NCBI RefSeq assembly: GCF_023205015.1
Contig: NZ_CP096258.1
Location: 4,402,001 to 4,466,000, forward strand
Origin: Providencia rettgeri
Lineage (GTDB): Bacteria; Pseudomonadota; Gammaproteobacteria; Enterobacterales; Enterobacteriaceae
Reading direction: 5' to 3'
Length of the DNA stretch: 64,000 nucleotides
The translations under genes and the position numbers were made by a program. This document shows positions 55,946-63,942 of the stretch, piece after piece; position 1 is the stretch's first letter, and every line of letters starts with the position of its first letter. The notes under the pieces were generated by a model that was not told where the DNA came from, made no database searches, and saw only the letters and a list, made by a program, of their open reading frames with translations.

Positions 55946-56068
55946 CACACGAGTATTGAGCATAGTCGAGATTGGTGCAGATCACTTCTGATATTGAACT
56001 GTCAGGAGCTGGCTGCACAACAGCCATTACGCCCAATCAACTGGTGCAGTCGTCTTCTGAAAATGACA
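55946..56068. repeat. Tn402 terminal copy 2 (123 bp, inverted)
   Basis: Inverse copy of the 54914 end, finishing AAATGACA at 56068. The 123/152-bp pair around IS6100 is diagnostic of In4-like integrons. Confidence 0.9.
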
Positions 56069-56390
56069 TTTGGTATCTCTCATAAACGGATGTTTTTGAG
56101 AGAACTATCTTCGGCCTTCACACGCACGAAAGGCGGCGAAGCTCCGCCGTTAATCCGTCCGCCGGAGATCTCGCCCAGGCAGGCTGAAGGCCGAGCAAGC
56201 CTGACAGGCCCGAAAAGCCCGGCACGGGCGTCGGCGGCGATGACGGCGGCGGCATTATCCAGGGTTGATGATGGAAGTGGAGGATATCGACAACCTCTCG
56301 CGCAACCAAGACATCGCGGTCGGACTGCAAGTGATCTTGAAGCCACGGGCCCGTCCCACCCCGACATGGACCTCGATGCCCGAACGGACG
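56069..56390 (-). other. end of 3'-conserved segment, orf6 remnant
   Basis: GC-rich sequence downstream of orf5 that belongs to the 3'-CS and is cut by the inverted Tn402 end. The open frames seen here are shadows or a remnant of orf6; no complete gene. Confidence 0.6.
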
Positions 56391-56891
56391 TTAGATTTCG
56401 AGTTCTAGGCGTTCTGCGATGAAGGTTGGATCCCAGCCGGGATTGAAAGTGTCGACGTGGGTGAATCCGAGCCGCTCGTATAGGCCACGCAGGTTCGGGT
56501 GGCAGTCGAGCCGCAGCTTGGCGCACCCCTGCGTTCGCGCGGCATGGCGGCAAGCCTCGATCAGCGCGGAGCTGACACCCCGGCCCGCATGTGTCCGTCG
56601 CACCGCGAGCTTGTGCAGATATGCGGCCTCCCCCTTGAGGGCGTCGGGCCAGAACTCGGGATCCTCGGCCGACAAGGTGCAACAGCCGACGATGCCGTCG
56701 CTGCAACTCGCGACTAGGAGCTCGGATCTCAGGACGAAGGTCTCCGCGAATGTCCGGTCGATCCGCGCGACGTCCCAGGCGGGCGTTCCCTTGGCGGACA
56801 TCCACGCCGCAGCGTCGTGCATCAGCCGCACAACCTCGTCGATATCACCCGAGCAGGCGACCCGAACGTTCGGAGGCTCCTCGCTGTCCAT
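56391..56891 (-). CDS. orf5: GNAT acetyltransferase, orf5 of 3'-CS
   Basis: 166 residues, the standard Orf5 of class 1 integrons. The acetyl-CoA loop is LAVRRTHAGRGVSSALIEACR, followed by LRLDCHPNLRGLYERLGF. It is constant in the 3'-conserved segment, but its substrate is not known. Confidence 0.93.
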   Translation of the reverse strand: MDSEEPPNVRVACSGDIDEVVRLMHDAAAWMSAKGTPAWDVARIDRTFAETFVLRSELLVASCSDGIVGCCTLSAEDPEFWPDALKGEAAYLHKLAVRRTHAGRGVSSALIEACRHAARTQGCAKLRLDCHPNLRGLYERLGFTHVDTFNPGWDPTFIAERLELEI

Positions 56892-57018
56892 TCGCTCCCC
56901 TGGCGCGGTATGAACCGCCGCCTCATAGTGCAGTTTGATCCTGACGAGCCCAGCATGTCTGCGCCCACCTTCGCGGAACCTGACCAGGGTCCGCTAGCGG
57001 GCGGCCGGAAGGTGAATG

Positions 57019-57858
57019 CTAGGCATGATCTAACCCTCGGTCTCTGGCGTCGCGACTGCGAAATTTCGCGAGGGTTTCCGAGAAGGTGATTGCGCTTCGC
57101 AGATCTCCAGGCGCGTGGGTGCGGACGTAGTCAGCGCCATTGCCGATCGCGTGAAGTTCCGCCGCAAGGCTCGCTGGACCCAGATCCTTTACAGGAAGGC
57201 CAACGGTGGCGCCCAAGAAGGATTTCCGCGACACCGAGACCAATAGCGGAAGCCCCAACGCCGACTTCAGCTTTTGAAGGTTCGACAGCACGTGCAGCGA
57301 TGTTTCCGGTGCGGGGCTCAAGAAAAATCCCATCCCCGGATCGAGGATGAGCCGGTCGGCAGCGACCCCGCTCCGTCGCAAGGCGGAAACCCGCGCCTCG
57401 AAGAACCGCACAATCTCGTCGAGCGCGTCTTCGGGTCGAAGGTGACCGGTGCGGGTGGCGATGCCATCCCGCTGCGCTGAGTGCATAACCACCAGCCTGC
57501 AGTCCGCCTCAGCAATATCGGGATAGAGCGCAGGGTCAGGAAATCCTTGGATATCGTTCAGGTAGCCCACGCCGCGCTTGAGCGCATAGCGCTGGGTTTC
57601 CGGTTGGAAGCTGTCGATTGAAACACGGTGCATCTGATCGGACAGGGCGTCTAAGAGCGGCGCAATACGTCTGATCTCATCGGCCGGCGATACAGGCCTC
57701 GCGTCCGGATGGCTGGCGGCCGGTCCGACATCCACGACGTCTGATCCGACTCGCAGCATTTCGATCGCCGCGGTGACAGCGCCGGCGGGGTCTAGCCGCC
57801 GGCTCTCATCGAAGAAGGAGTCCTCGGTGAGATTCAGAATGCCGAACACCGTCACCAT
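57019..57858 (-). CDS. sul1: sulfonamide-resistant dihydropteroate synthase
   Basis: 279 residues starting MVTVFGILNLTEDSF, identical in form to Sul1. It is a dihydropteroate synthase that sulfonamides do not inhibit. Pterin-site motifs are GILNLTEDSFFDE, DVGPAASHP and ILDPGMGF. The frame is open further upstream, but the known start at 57858 overlaps the end of qacEdelta1 by seven bases, as always in the 3'-CS. Confidence 0.97.
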   Translation of the reverse strand: MVTVFGILNLTEDSFFDESRRLDPAGAVTAAIEMLRVGSDVVDVGPAASHPDARPVSPADEIRRIAPLLDALSDQMHRVSIDSFQPETQRYALKRGVGYLNDIQGFPDPALYPDIAEADCRLVVMHSAQRDGIATRTGHLRPEDALDEIVRFFEARVSALRRSGVAADRLILDPGMGFFLSPAPETSLHVLSNLQKLKSALGLPLLVSVSRKSFLGATVGLPVKDLGPASLAAELHAIGNGADYVRTHAPGDLRSAITFSETLAKFRSRDARDRGLDHA

Positions 57859-58199
57859 GGCGTCGGCCTCCGCAGCGACTTCCACGATGGGGATCGGGCG
57901 AGCAAAAAGGCAGCAATTATGAGCCCCATACCTACAAAGCCCCACGCATCAAGCTTTTGCCCATGAAGCAACCAGGCAATGGCTGTAATTATGACGACGC
58001 CGAGTCCCGACCAGACTGCATAAGCAACACCGACAGGGATGGATTTCAGAACCAGAGAAAGAAAATAAAATGCGATGCCATAACCGATTATGACAACGGC
58101 GGAAGGGGCAAGCTTAGTAAAGCCCTCGCTAGATTTTAATGCGGATGTTGCGATTACTTCGCCAACTATTGCGATAACAAGAAAAAGCCAGCCTTTCAT
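57852..58199 (-). CDS. qacEdelta1: truncated quaternary ammonium efflux protein
   Basis: 115 residues of a small multidrug resistance pump, with the active-site Glu in FLVIAIVGEVIATSALK. The natural C-terminus is replaced by SPSWKSLRRPTPW through the 3'-CS fusion, which is the qacEdelta1 form. Activity against antiseptics is reduced. Confidence 0.97.
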   Translation of the reverse strand: MKGWLFLVIAIVGEVIATSALKSSEGFTKLAPSAVVIIGYGIAFYFLSLVLKSIPVGVAYAVWSGLGVVIITAIAWLLHGQKLDAWGFVGMGLIIAAFLLARSPSWKSLRRPTPW

Positions 58200-58301
58200 G
58201 ATATATCTCCCAATTTGTGTAGGGCTTATTATGCACGCTTAAAAATAATAAAAGCAGACTTGACCTGATAGTTTGGCTGTGAGCAATTATGTGCTTAGTG
58301 C

Positions 58302-58361
58302 ATCTAACGCTTGAGTTAAGCCGCGCCGCGAAGCGGCGTCGGCTTGAACGAATTGTTAGAC
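58302..58361 (-). other. attC: attC of aadA1 cassette
   Basis: 60 bp from GTCTAAC to GTTAGAT on the minus strand with the classical imperfect stem of the aadA1 59-base element. Confidence 0.93.
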
Positions 58362-58362
58362 A

Positions 58363-59154
58363 TTATTTGCCGACTACCTTGGTGATCTCGCCTTTCACGT
58401 AGTGAACAAATTCTTCCAACTGATCTGCGCGGGAGGCCAAGCGATCTTCTTCTTGTCCAAGATAAGCCTGTCTAGCTTCAAGTATGACGGGCTGATACTG
58501 GGCCGGCAGGCGCTCCATTGCCCAGTCGGCAGCGACATCCTTCGGCGCGATTTTGCCGGTTACTGCGCTGTACCAAATGCGGGACAACGTAAGCACTACA
58601 TTTCGCTCATCGCCAGCCCAGTCGGGCGGCGAGTTCCATAGCGTTAAGGTTTCATTTAGCGCCTCAAATAGATCCTGTTCAGGAACCGGATCAAAGAGTT
58701 CCTCCGCCGCTGGACCTACCAAGGCAACGCTATGTTCTCTTGCTTTTGTCAGCAAGATAGCCAGATCAATGTCGATCGTGGCTGGCTCGAAGATACCTGC
58801 AAGAATGTCATTGCGCTGCCATTCTCCAAATTGCAGTTCGCGCTTAGCTGGATAACGCCACGGAATGATGTCGTCGTGCACAACAATGGTGACTTCTACA
58901 GCGCGGAGAATCTCGCTCTCTCCAGGGGAAGCCGAAGTTTCCAAAAGGTCGTTGATCAAAGCTCGCCGCGTTGTTTCATCAAGCCTTACGGTCACCGTAA
59001 CCAGCAAATCAATATCACTGTGTGGCTTCAGGCCGCCATCCACTGCGGAGCCGTACAAATGTACGGCCAGCAACGTCGGTTCGAGATGGCGCTCGATGAC
59101 GCCAACTACCTCTGATAGTTGAGTCGATACTTCGGCGATCACCGCTTCCCTCAT
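58363..59154 (-). CDS. aadA1: aminoglycoside (3'')(9) adenylyltransferase AadA1
   Basis: 263 residues matching AadA1, ending GEITKVVGK. It adenylates streptomycin and spectinomycin. The nucleotidyltransferase core is VHLYGSAVDGGLKPHSDIDLLV, with the catalytic Asp pair. The gene fills its cassette, with the core site GTTAAAC just before the ATG and its attC directly after the stop. Transcription comes from Pc more than 3.8 kb upstream, through three other cassettes, so expression may be low. Confidence 0.97.
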   Translation of the reverse strand: MREAVIAEVSTQLSEVVGVIERHLEPTLLAVHLYGSAVDGGLKPHSDIDLLVTVTVRLDETTRRALINDLLETSASPGESEILRAVEVTIVVHDDIIPWRYPAKRELQFGEWQRNDILAGIFEPATIDIDLAILLTKAREHSVALVGPAAEELFDPVPEQDLFEALNETLTLWNSPPDWAGDERNVVLTLSRIWYSAVTGKIAPKDVAADWAMERLPAQYQPVILEARQAYLGQEEDRLASRADQLEEFVHYVKGEITKVVGK

Positions 59155-59157
59155 GAT

Positions 59158-59248
59158 GTTTAACGTTCGAAATAAGGGGCGCCGAGGCGCAGCCGAGGGA
59201 AGTTAAAAGCGCAGCTTTTAACCGTCCCGGTTGATTGACCTGTTAGGC
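59158..59248 (-). other. attC: attC of unknown cassette
   Basis: On the minus strand from GCCTAAC to GTTAAAC, 91 bp, with stem blocks GTTAAAAGC/GCTTTTAAC. Confidence 0.85.
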
Positions 59249-59558
59249 CAGTGTTTTTTGCAAGAATACCAGCGCCGTGCGCCGCAGCAAACTGACCAAG
59301 AACAATCGAATTTGAAAACCAGAAAAACTGGCGCACCGGAACAACACGCCGGCCGGAGCCGTGGGTTTTGAAACCTTCGCAAGAATAGTCGGTTTTGGCC
59401 GATGCCCCTGAACGAAGTGAATTGTCTTTGGGCGCGCATTCTGGCCATAGACGTTTCTTGAGACGTAACCAGAAAAATGCGCGCCTTCTGCTGAAGAAGC
59501 CAATACCGTAAAAAACTTCTGCAAGAACGCTGGTTTTGCTTTTCCTGACTAAAGCCAA
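59160..59558 (-). CDS. hypothetical cassette ORF
   Basis: A 132-residue frame within a cassette of about 430 bp bounded by two attC sites. It runs through the attC, giving a tail (CAFNFPRLRLGAPYFER) that reflects attC sequence. It is rich in Phe, Arg and Ser, without a recognised domain. A ribosome site is not clear. It may be a real cassette gene or a non-coding cassette. Confidence 0.35.
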   Translation of the reverse strand: MALVRKSKTSVLAEVFYGIGFFSRRRAFFWLRLKKRLWPECAPKDNSLRSGASAKTDYSCEGFKTHGSGRRVVPVRQFFWFSNSIVLGQFAAAHGAGILAKNTGLTGQSTGTVKSCAFNFPRLRLGAPYFER

Positions 59559-59583
59559 GTTTTAAAGCTCTAAATAAAAATAG

Positions 59584-59648
59584 GCCTAACATTCGGTTGA
59601 GCTGCGAACGGGCTTGTCCCGTGAGTCCGCTCGAACCGGTTGTTAGGT
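59584..59648 (-). other. attC: attC of interrupted cassette
   Basis: On the minus strand from ACCTAAC to GTTAGGC, 65 bp, with the stem GAGCGGACTC.../GGGACAAGCCC. It closes the cassette that holds the IS91-family transposase and cat, read opposite to cassette direction. Confidence 0.85.
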
Positions 59649-59722
59649 GGCGCCAGTCCACATTTTCCATTATTTTCTTCGCAATTGCAAGCAAATGATC
59701 GTTTTCCTGCGTATGTATAGGT

Positions 59723-61015
59723 ATGGGAACTTACATTCCCCATCGGGAAGGGATAATCCAGACCATAGTCCGCAATTCTCTAACCCAGTACCAAGCCTAC
59801 GCAAGTCCATCGCAAACTATCCTTGACCGCCTTGAGCATTTTGCTGAATGTGCCGATTGGACCAAGGGTGTTGTTCGAATACGTTGCCATGATTGTGGAC
59901 ATTCGTACTTCAGGCCATTTTCGTGCAAGGTTTTCCACCTTTGCCCATCCTGTGACCAAAAACGGACCTTACTCTATGCTGAATACCTGGCCGAGGATTT
60001 GCTCCTTGATCTACCGCATCGGCAATTTGTTTTTACGATTCCCAAGATTCTCAGACCATACTTTAAATCGGATAAGCGACTGTTTGGCGAGGTGTCCAGG
60101 CTGGTATTCTCCTTGCTTTCTGATTTTTTCTCCCTGGCAGCCGGTCAAGAACTACTATGTGCCTGTGTTGTCAGCTACCAGTCGTTTGGTGAATTCGCTC
60201 GATTCCACCCGCACTGGCATGTTCTGGTTCTGGAAGGTGGGTTCACCAAGTACGACCGCTTTGTATATTTACCAATCGGAGCCGACGAAGGGATGCTCAA
60301 GGTCTGGCAAGCAGCGATTATGGCTTTGTTTCTGCGAAAGGAACTAATAGATCAAGCTCGTGTAAATATGCTCAAGGACTGGAAGCATTCTGGCTTTAGC
60401 ATCGAGAGCGAAACCAGACTATTCAAAAAGGCCGATCGAGAAGCCCTCGGCCAGTATGTCGTTCGCGGCGCTACCTGTGCAGAAAAAATTCAGTATAATC
60501 CAGCTTCCGATACCGTAATCTGGACAGCTGCACCAAAGGGATTCTACAAAGGCAAATCTGAAACATTCAAAGGTTTTGAATTCGTTGACCAACTGGTAGC
60601 CCATTTACCGCCACGACGGGTTCAATTGGTTCGTCGCTATGGCGTATATGCGGGTAAAGTCCGCAAGCAGTGGCAAGAGCGCCCCAATATTTATAACCTG
60701 GCCCCAGAAAGTTGGCAAAAGGGTCATCCAAGCGAACCCAAAATTGTTCAAGCCATACCTCAGGAGAAACCAGAAACTGTACAGGCTCCAGATTCTTGGT
60801 CCAAGTTGCGCAAACAAAGTTGGGCACGGTTGTTACAGAAAGTCTATGAAGTTGACCCGTTTGTTTGCCCAAAATGCCAGGGAACAATGTCGGTTGTGGC
60901 GATAATCGAGGATCCCAAGGAGCTTGCCAAGATTATTAACTGGGCAAAGCAGCAGGAACGGGAGCAGCCAGTGGCCGTCTGTGCTCGTTCACCTCCTGAG
61001 CTTGCTTTGGTGTAG
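59723..61015 (+). CDS. tnpA: IS91-family rolling-circle transposase
   Basis: 430 residues. The N-terminal zinc motifs CHDCGHSYFRPFSCKVFHLCPSC and KRTLLYAEYLAEDLL are typical of IS91/IS801/ISCR transposases. The HUH motif appears as FHPHWHVLVLEGGF, the region with the catalytic Tyr as EALGQYVVRGATC, and the later block RRVQLVRRYGVYAGKVR is conserved. The C-terminus has a second CxxC (CPKCQGTM). Such enzymes move DNA next to their ends by rolling-circle transfer. Its GC and codon use are lower than the integron's. Confidence 0.9.
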   Translation: MGTYIPHREGIIQTIVRNSLTQYQAYASPSQTILDRLEHFAECADWTKGVVRIRCHDCGHSYFRPFSCKVFHLCPSCDQKRTLLYAEYLAEDLLLDLPHRQFVFTIPKILRPYFKSDKRLFGEVSRLVFSLLSDFFSLAAGQELLCACVVSYQSFGEFARFHPHWHVLVLEGGFTKYDRFVYLPIGADEGMLKVWQAAIMALFLRKELIDQARVNMLKDWKHSGFSIESETRLFKKADREALGQYVVRGATCAEKIQYNPASDTVIWTAAPKGFYKGKSETFKGFEFVDQLVAHLPPRRVQLVRRYGVYAGKVRKQWQERPNIYNLAPESWQKGHPSEPKIVQAIPQEKPETVQAPDSWSKLRKQSWARLLQKVYEVDPFVCPKCQGTMSVVAIIEDPKELAKIINWAKQQEREQPVAVCARSPPELALV

Positions 61016-61393
61016 GTATAATACCCAAAAACGAAGTTTATGCGGAACAGGATAACACCTCGAAATCGGAGTTTATATGGCTTCGTGGGGGAGTTATGTG
61101 TTTGAGCTTTGTCGCATTAACGCGAATCAGGGGTTGACGGCAGAAATAGACTGGAATTACACTTCTTGGAGTCGGCGTTGCCGGAAAATTCTGATTGGAT
61201 TAGTTGTTCGGGGTGCGAAAACAGTCGTAGTTCGGGGGAAAAACCGAATTTTGACCCGAAACCGCAAAAAACCCGAAATGACAGTTCCTATCAGTATCAG
61301 TATCAGTATAATGTCTATAAGAGCCGGGGAAAAAACAACAACATATAAACGATTTTCAAAGGCTATATGGATATGTATGATTAGGAGAAAATA
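61016..61393. other. region between transposase and cat
   Basis: 378 bp with related units GAAGTTTATGCGG (61034) and GGAGTTTATATGG (61068) and a hexamer repeat ATCAGT (about 61289-61308). The origin end of the transposon is expected here. A 105-codon frame (61077-61394) lacks support. Confidence 0.45.
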
Positions 61394-62044
61394 ATGGAGT
61401 TTCGTTTGGTTGATCTGAAAACATGGAAAAGAAAAGAGTACTTTACGCATTATTTTGAATCTGTGCCTTGCACATATAGCATGACCGTAAAGCTGGATAT
61501 TACTACGATAAAAACCGGTAAAGCGAAATTGTATCCCGCCCTTTTGTATGCCGTTTCAACAGTAGTTAACCGGCATGAAGAATTCCGTATGACTGTGGAC
61601 GATGAAGGTCAAATCGGGATATTTAGTGAAATGATGCCGTGCTATACAATTTTCCAAAAGGACACGGAGATGTTTTCAAATATCTGGACCGAGTATATCG
61701 GTGATTATACGGAGTTCTGCAAACAGTATGAAAAAGATATGCAGCAATACGGTGAAAACAAGGGCATGATGGCAAAGCCAAATCCGCCTGTGAATACTTT
61801 CCCAGTCTCTATGATTCCATGGACAACCTTTGAAGGATTTAATTTAAATTTGCAAAAGGGATATGGGTATCTGCTTCCCATTTTTACGTTTGGACGATAT
61901 TATGAAGAAAACGGGAAATATTGGATTCCGTTATCTATTCAGGTACATCATGCGGTATGCGATGGATTTCATACCTGCCGTTTTATCAATGAATTACAGG
62001 ATGTAATCCAAAGTTTACAAAACCATGGAGGTGACGAAGAATGA
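61394..62044 (+). CDS. cat: type A chloramphenicol acetyltransferase, Firmicutes-like
   Basis: 216 residues, related to CatP/CatQ of clostridia and streptococci. The catalytic motif is IQVHHAVCDGFHTCRF and the N-terminus YFTHYFESVPCTYSMTVKLDIT matches the family. AGGAGA lies before the ATG. It acetylates chloramphenicol with acetyl-CoA. Its codon use is AT-rich, unlike the integron. It points opposite to the cassette promoter, so it must use its own promoter or one from the transposon. Confidence 0.9.
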   Translation: MEFRLVDLKTWKRKEYFTHYFESVPCTYSMTVKLDITTIKTGKAKLYPALLYAVSTVVNRHEEFRMTVDDEGQIGIFSEMMPCYTIFQKDTEMFSNIWTEYIGDYTEFCKQYEKDMQQYGENKGMMAKPNPPVNTFPVSMIPWTTFEGFNLNLQKGYGYLLPIFTFGRYYEENGKYWIPLSIQVHHAVCDGFHTCRFINELQDVIQSLQNHGGDEE

Positions 62045-62097
62045 GTGAGGAACAGGGACTGACCCCGTATGAAACCAGAGAAATCCTAACAGCATAG
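62041..62097 (+). pseudogene. truncated gene coupled to cat
   Basis: An ATG overlaps the cat stop (ATGA) and is preceded by a perfect GGAGGT inside cat. It encodes MSEEQGLTPYETREILTA, then stops. The arrangement looks like the start of a second operon gene in the donor, cut off when cat was captured. To 62294 nothing else is seen. Confidence 0.6.
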
Positions 62098-62294
62098 TGC
62101 AAAAGCTAACAATCTTTTATTACTATACTCAAGTAAGATTGAAGGGTAATAACTACTACATCTGTACAATAAAATACCTTGAACGAATAATACTATAAAA
62201 TAATAATCCAGTTACAAGTGTATGTTTTGTTTTGCACAATTAAGTATCGAAGCATACCTTCAATCGTTTTATTTCTTCTGCGCCGAAGGCGTCA

Positions 62295-62384
62295 AACTAA
62301 CGTAGAAGTGAGGGGCGCCGCGCGAGGCGGTGTGAGGCGAAGAGCGCCCGCTTATTCGGCGTCCCCTCGACTGCCGGGTTAGAC
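62295..62384 (-). other. attC: attC of first cassette
   Basis: On the minus strand from GTCTAAC to GTTAGTT, 90 bp, with pairing GAGGGGACGCC/GGCGCCCCTC. Confidence 0.85.
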
Positions 62385-62767
62385 GCAGGCGATGGCATAA
62401 GCATGATGGGCAAGAGAATACCGCAGACGGCGGGCAAACGAGAAGCTGAGCTGATGCGAAGAACGGACGCTTGCGCACCCGAGAGGAAAACGCGGCGTTC
62501 GCCGGGGCAAAGGCGGACGAAGGCGGCGGTGCTAGCGCCCACGCGGGACGCGGGCGGTGGCAGGCCCATAACAGCAGTGAAAAGCGAAGAAAGAAAGTCT
62601 GACGCTCGGGCGTAGGCAGGACAGAAGAAGCTTGAACCCCACCCCGCGACCCGCCGTAGCACACCGCCGACGCCAACGGAAGAGAAAGCGACGAACAGCG
62701 GCCGTAGCGGGAGGGATGACCTGTGTGACGGAGAAATGAGGTTTCCGGTTCTCATAAGCGCACGCAC
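62297..62767 (-). CDS. hypothetical protein of first cassette
   Basis: A 156-residue frame in the cassette next to attI1 (about 62296-62792). It is Arg/Ser/Pro/Ala-rich and GC-rich with no recognisable domain. Its tail (SNPAVEGTPNKRALFASH) comes from the attC, as in many cassette frames. Since several frames are open here, it may be non-coding. Confidence 0.35.
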   Translation of the reverse strand: MRALMRTGNLISPSHRSSLPLRPLFVAFSSVGVGGVLRRVAGWGSSFFCPAYARASDFLSSLFTAVMGLPPPASRVGASTAAFVRLCPGERRVFLSGAQASVLRISSASRLPAVCGILLPIMLMPSPASNPAVEGTPNKRALFASHRLARRPSLLR

Positions 62768-62792
62768 AAGAACAGCGGCGGGTGTGGGCTAA

Positions 62793-62857
62793 CTTTGTTT
62801 TAGGGCGACTGCCCTGCTGCGTAACATCGTTGCTGCTCCATAACATCAAACATCGAC
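62793..62857 (-). other. attI1: attI1 recombination site
   Basis: The standard attI1 sequence ends on the minus strand at AACAAAGTTAG, where the first cassette joins. DR1/DR2-like sequence precedes it. Confidence 0.9.
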
Positions 62858-62900
62858 CCACGGCGTAACGCGCTTGCTGCTTGGATGCCCGAGGCATAGA

Positions 62901-62916
62901 CTGTACAAAAAAACAG
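62901..62916. promoter_or_regulatory. LexA box at intI1 promoter
   Basis: CTG-N10-CAG (CTGTACAAAAAAACAG) just upstream of intI1, the known SOS operator of class 1 integrase genes. The same region shows no GGG insertion, so the P2 cassette promoter is inactive (14-bp spacer). Confidence 0.85.
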
Positions 62917-62928
62917 TCATAACAAGCC

Positions 62929-63942
62929 ATGAAAACCGCCACTGCGCCGTTACCACCGCTGCGTTCGGTCAAGGTTCTGGACCAGTTGCGTGAGCGCATA
63001 CGCTACTTGCATTACAGCTTACGAACCGAACAGGCTTATGTCCACTGGGTTCGTGCCTTCATCCGTTTCCACGGTGTGCGTCACCCGGCAACCTTGGGCA
63101 GCAGCGAAGTCGAGGCATTTCTGTCCTGGCTGGCGAACGAGCGCAAGGTTTCGGTCTCCACGCATCGTCAGGCATTGGCGGCCTTGCTGTTCTTCTACGG
63201 CAAGGTGCTGTGCACGGATCTGCCCTGGCTTCAGGAGATCGGAAGACCTCGGCCGTCGCGGCGCTTGCCGGTGGTGCTGACCCCGGATGAAGTGGTTCGC
63301 ATCCTCGGTTTTCTGGAAGGCGAGCATCGTTTGTTCGCCCAGCTTCTGTATGGAACGGGCATGCGGATCAGTGAGGGTTTGCAACTGCGGGTCAAGGATC
63401 TGGATTTCGATCACGGCACGATCATCGTGCGGGAGGGCAAGGGCTCCAAGGATCGGGCCTTGATGTTACCCGAGAGCTTGGCACCCAGCCTGCGCGAGCA
63501 GCTGTCGCGTGCACGGGCATGGTGGCTGAAGGACCAGGCCGAGGGCCGCAGCGGCGTTGCGCTTCCCGACGCCCTTGAGCGGAAGTATCCGCGCGCCGGG
63601 CATTCCTGGCCGTGGTTCTGGGTTTTTGCGCAGCACACGCATTCGACCGATCCACGGAGCGGTGTCGTGCGTCGCCATCACATGTATGACCAGACCTTTC
63701 AGCGCGCCTTCAAACGTGCCGTAGAACAAGCAGGCATCACGAAGCCCGCCACACCGCACACCCTCCGCCACTCGTTCGCGACGGCCTTGCTCCGCAGCGG
63801 TTACGACATTCGAACCGTGCAGGATCTGCTCGGCCATTCCGACGTCTCTACGACGATGATTTACACGCATGTGCTGAAAGTTGGCGGTGCCGGAGTGCGC
63901 TCACCGCTTGATGCGCTGCCGCCCCTCACTAGTGAGAGGTAG
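62929..63942 (+). CDS. intI1: class 1 integron integrase
   Basis: 337 residues, full length. A tyrosine recombinase that joins cassettes at attI1. It keeps the catalytic Arg in [10 protein letters not shown], then [12 protein letters not shown] and the nucleophile in TTMIYTHV. Residues Arg32 and His39 ([10 protein letters not shown]) identify the variant linked to the PcW promoter, which is also found here. It is divergent from the cassettes and appears intact. Confidence 0.97.
63016..63044 (-). promoter_or_regulatory. Pc: PcW cassette promoter
   Basis: On the minus strand, TGGACA (63039-63044) and TAAGCT (63016-63021) are separated by 17 bp. This is the weak Pc variant, located inside intI1 and directed to the cassettes. 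Confidence 0.93.

Larger units (their letters stand above)
59649..62294. mobile_element. IS91-like transposase plus cat insertion within a cassette
   Basis: This 2.6-kb interval lies between attC 59584-59648 and attC 62295-62384. Both genes point right, against the cassettes. The left gap from attC to transposase is only 74 bp. The exact borders of the insertion cannot be set by eye. Confidence 0.6.

Noticed and set aside
56080..56805. Long minus-strand frame across orf5
   Set aside because: Arg-rich shadow frame of GC-rich DNA overlapping the established orf5.
59723..61015. ISCR1 (orf513)
   Set aside because: The transposase is IS91-like but the protein does not read as Orf513, and it lies within the cassette array rather than after the 3'-CS.
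61077..61394. 105-codon frame upstream of cat
   Set aside because: Low-complexity sequence over a hexamer repeat, no ribosome site or domain.
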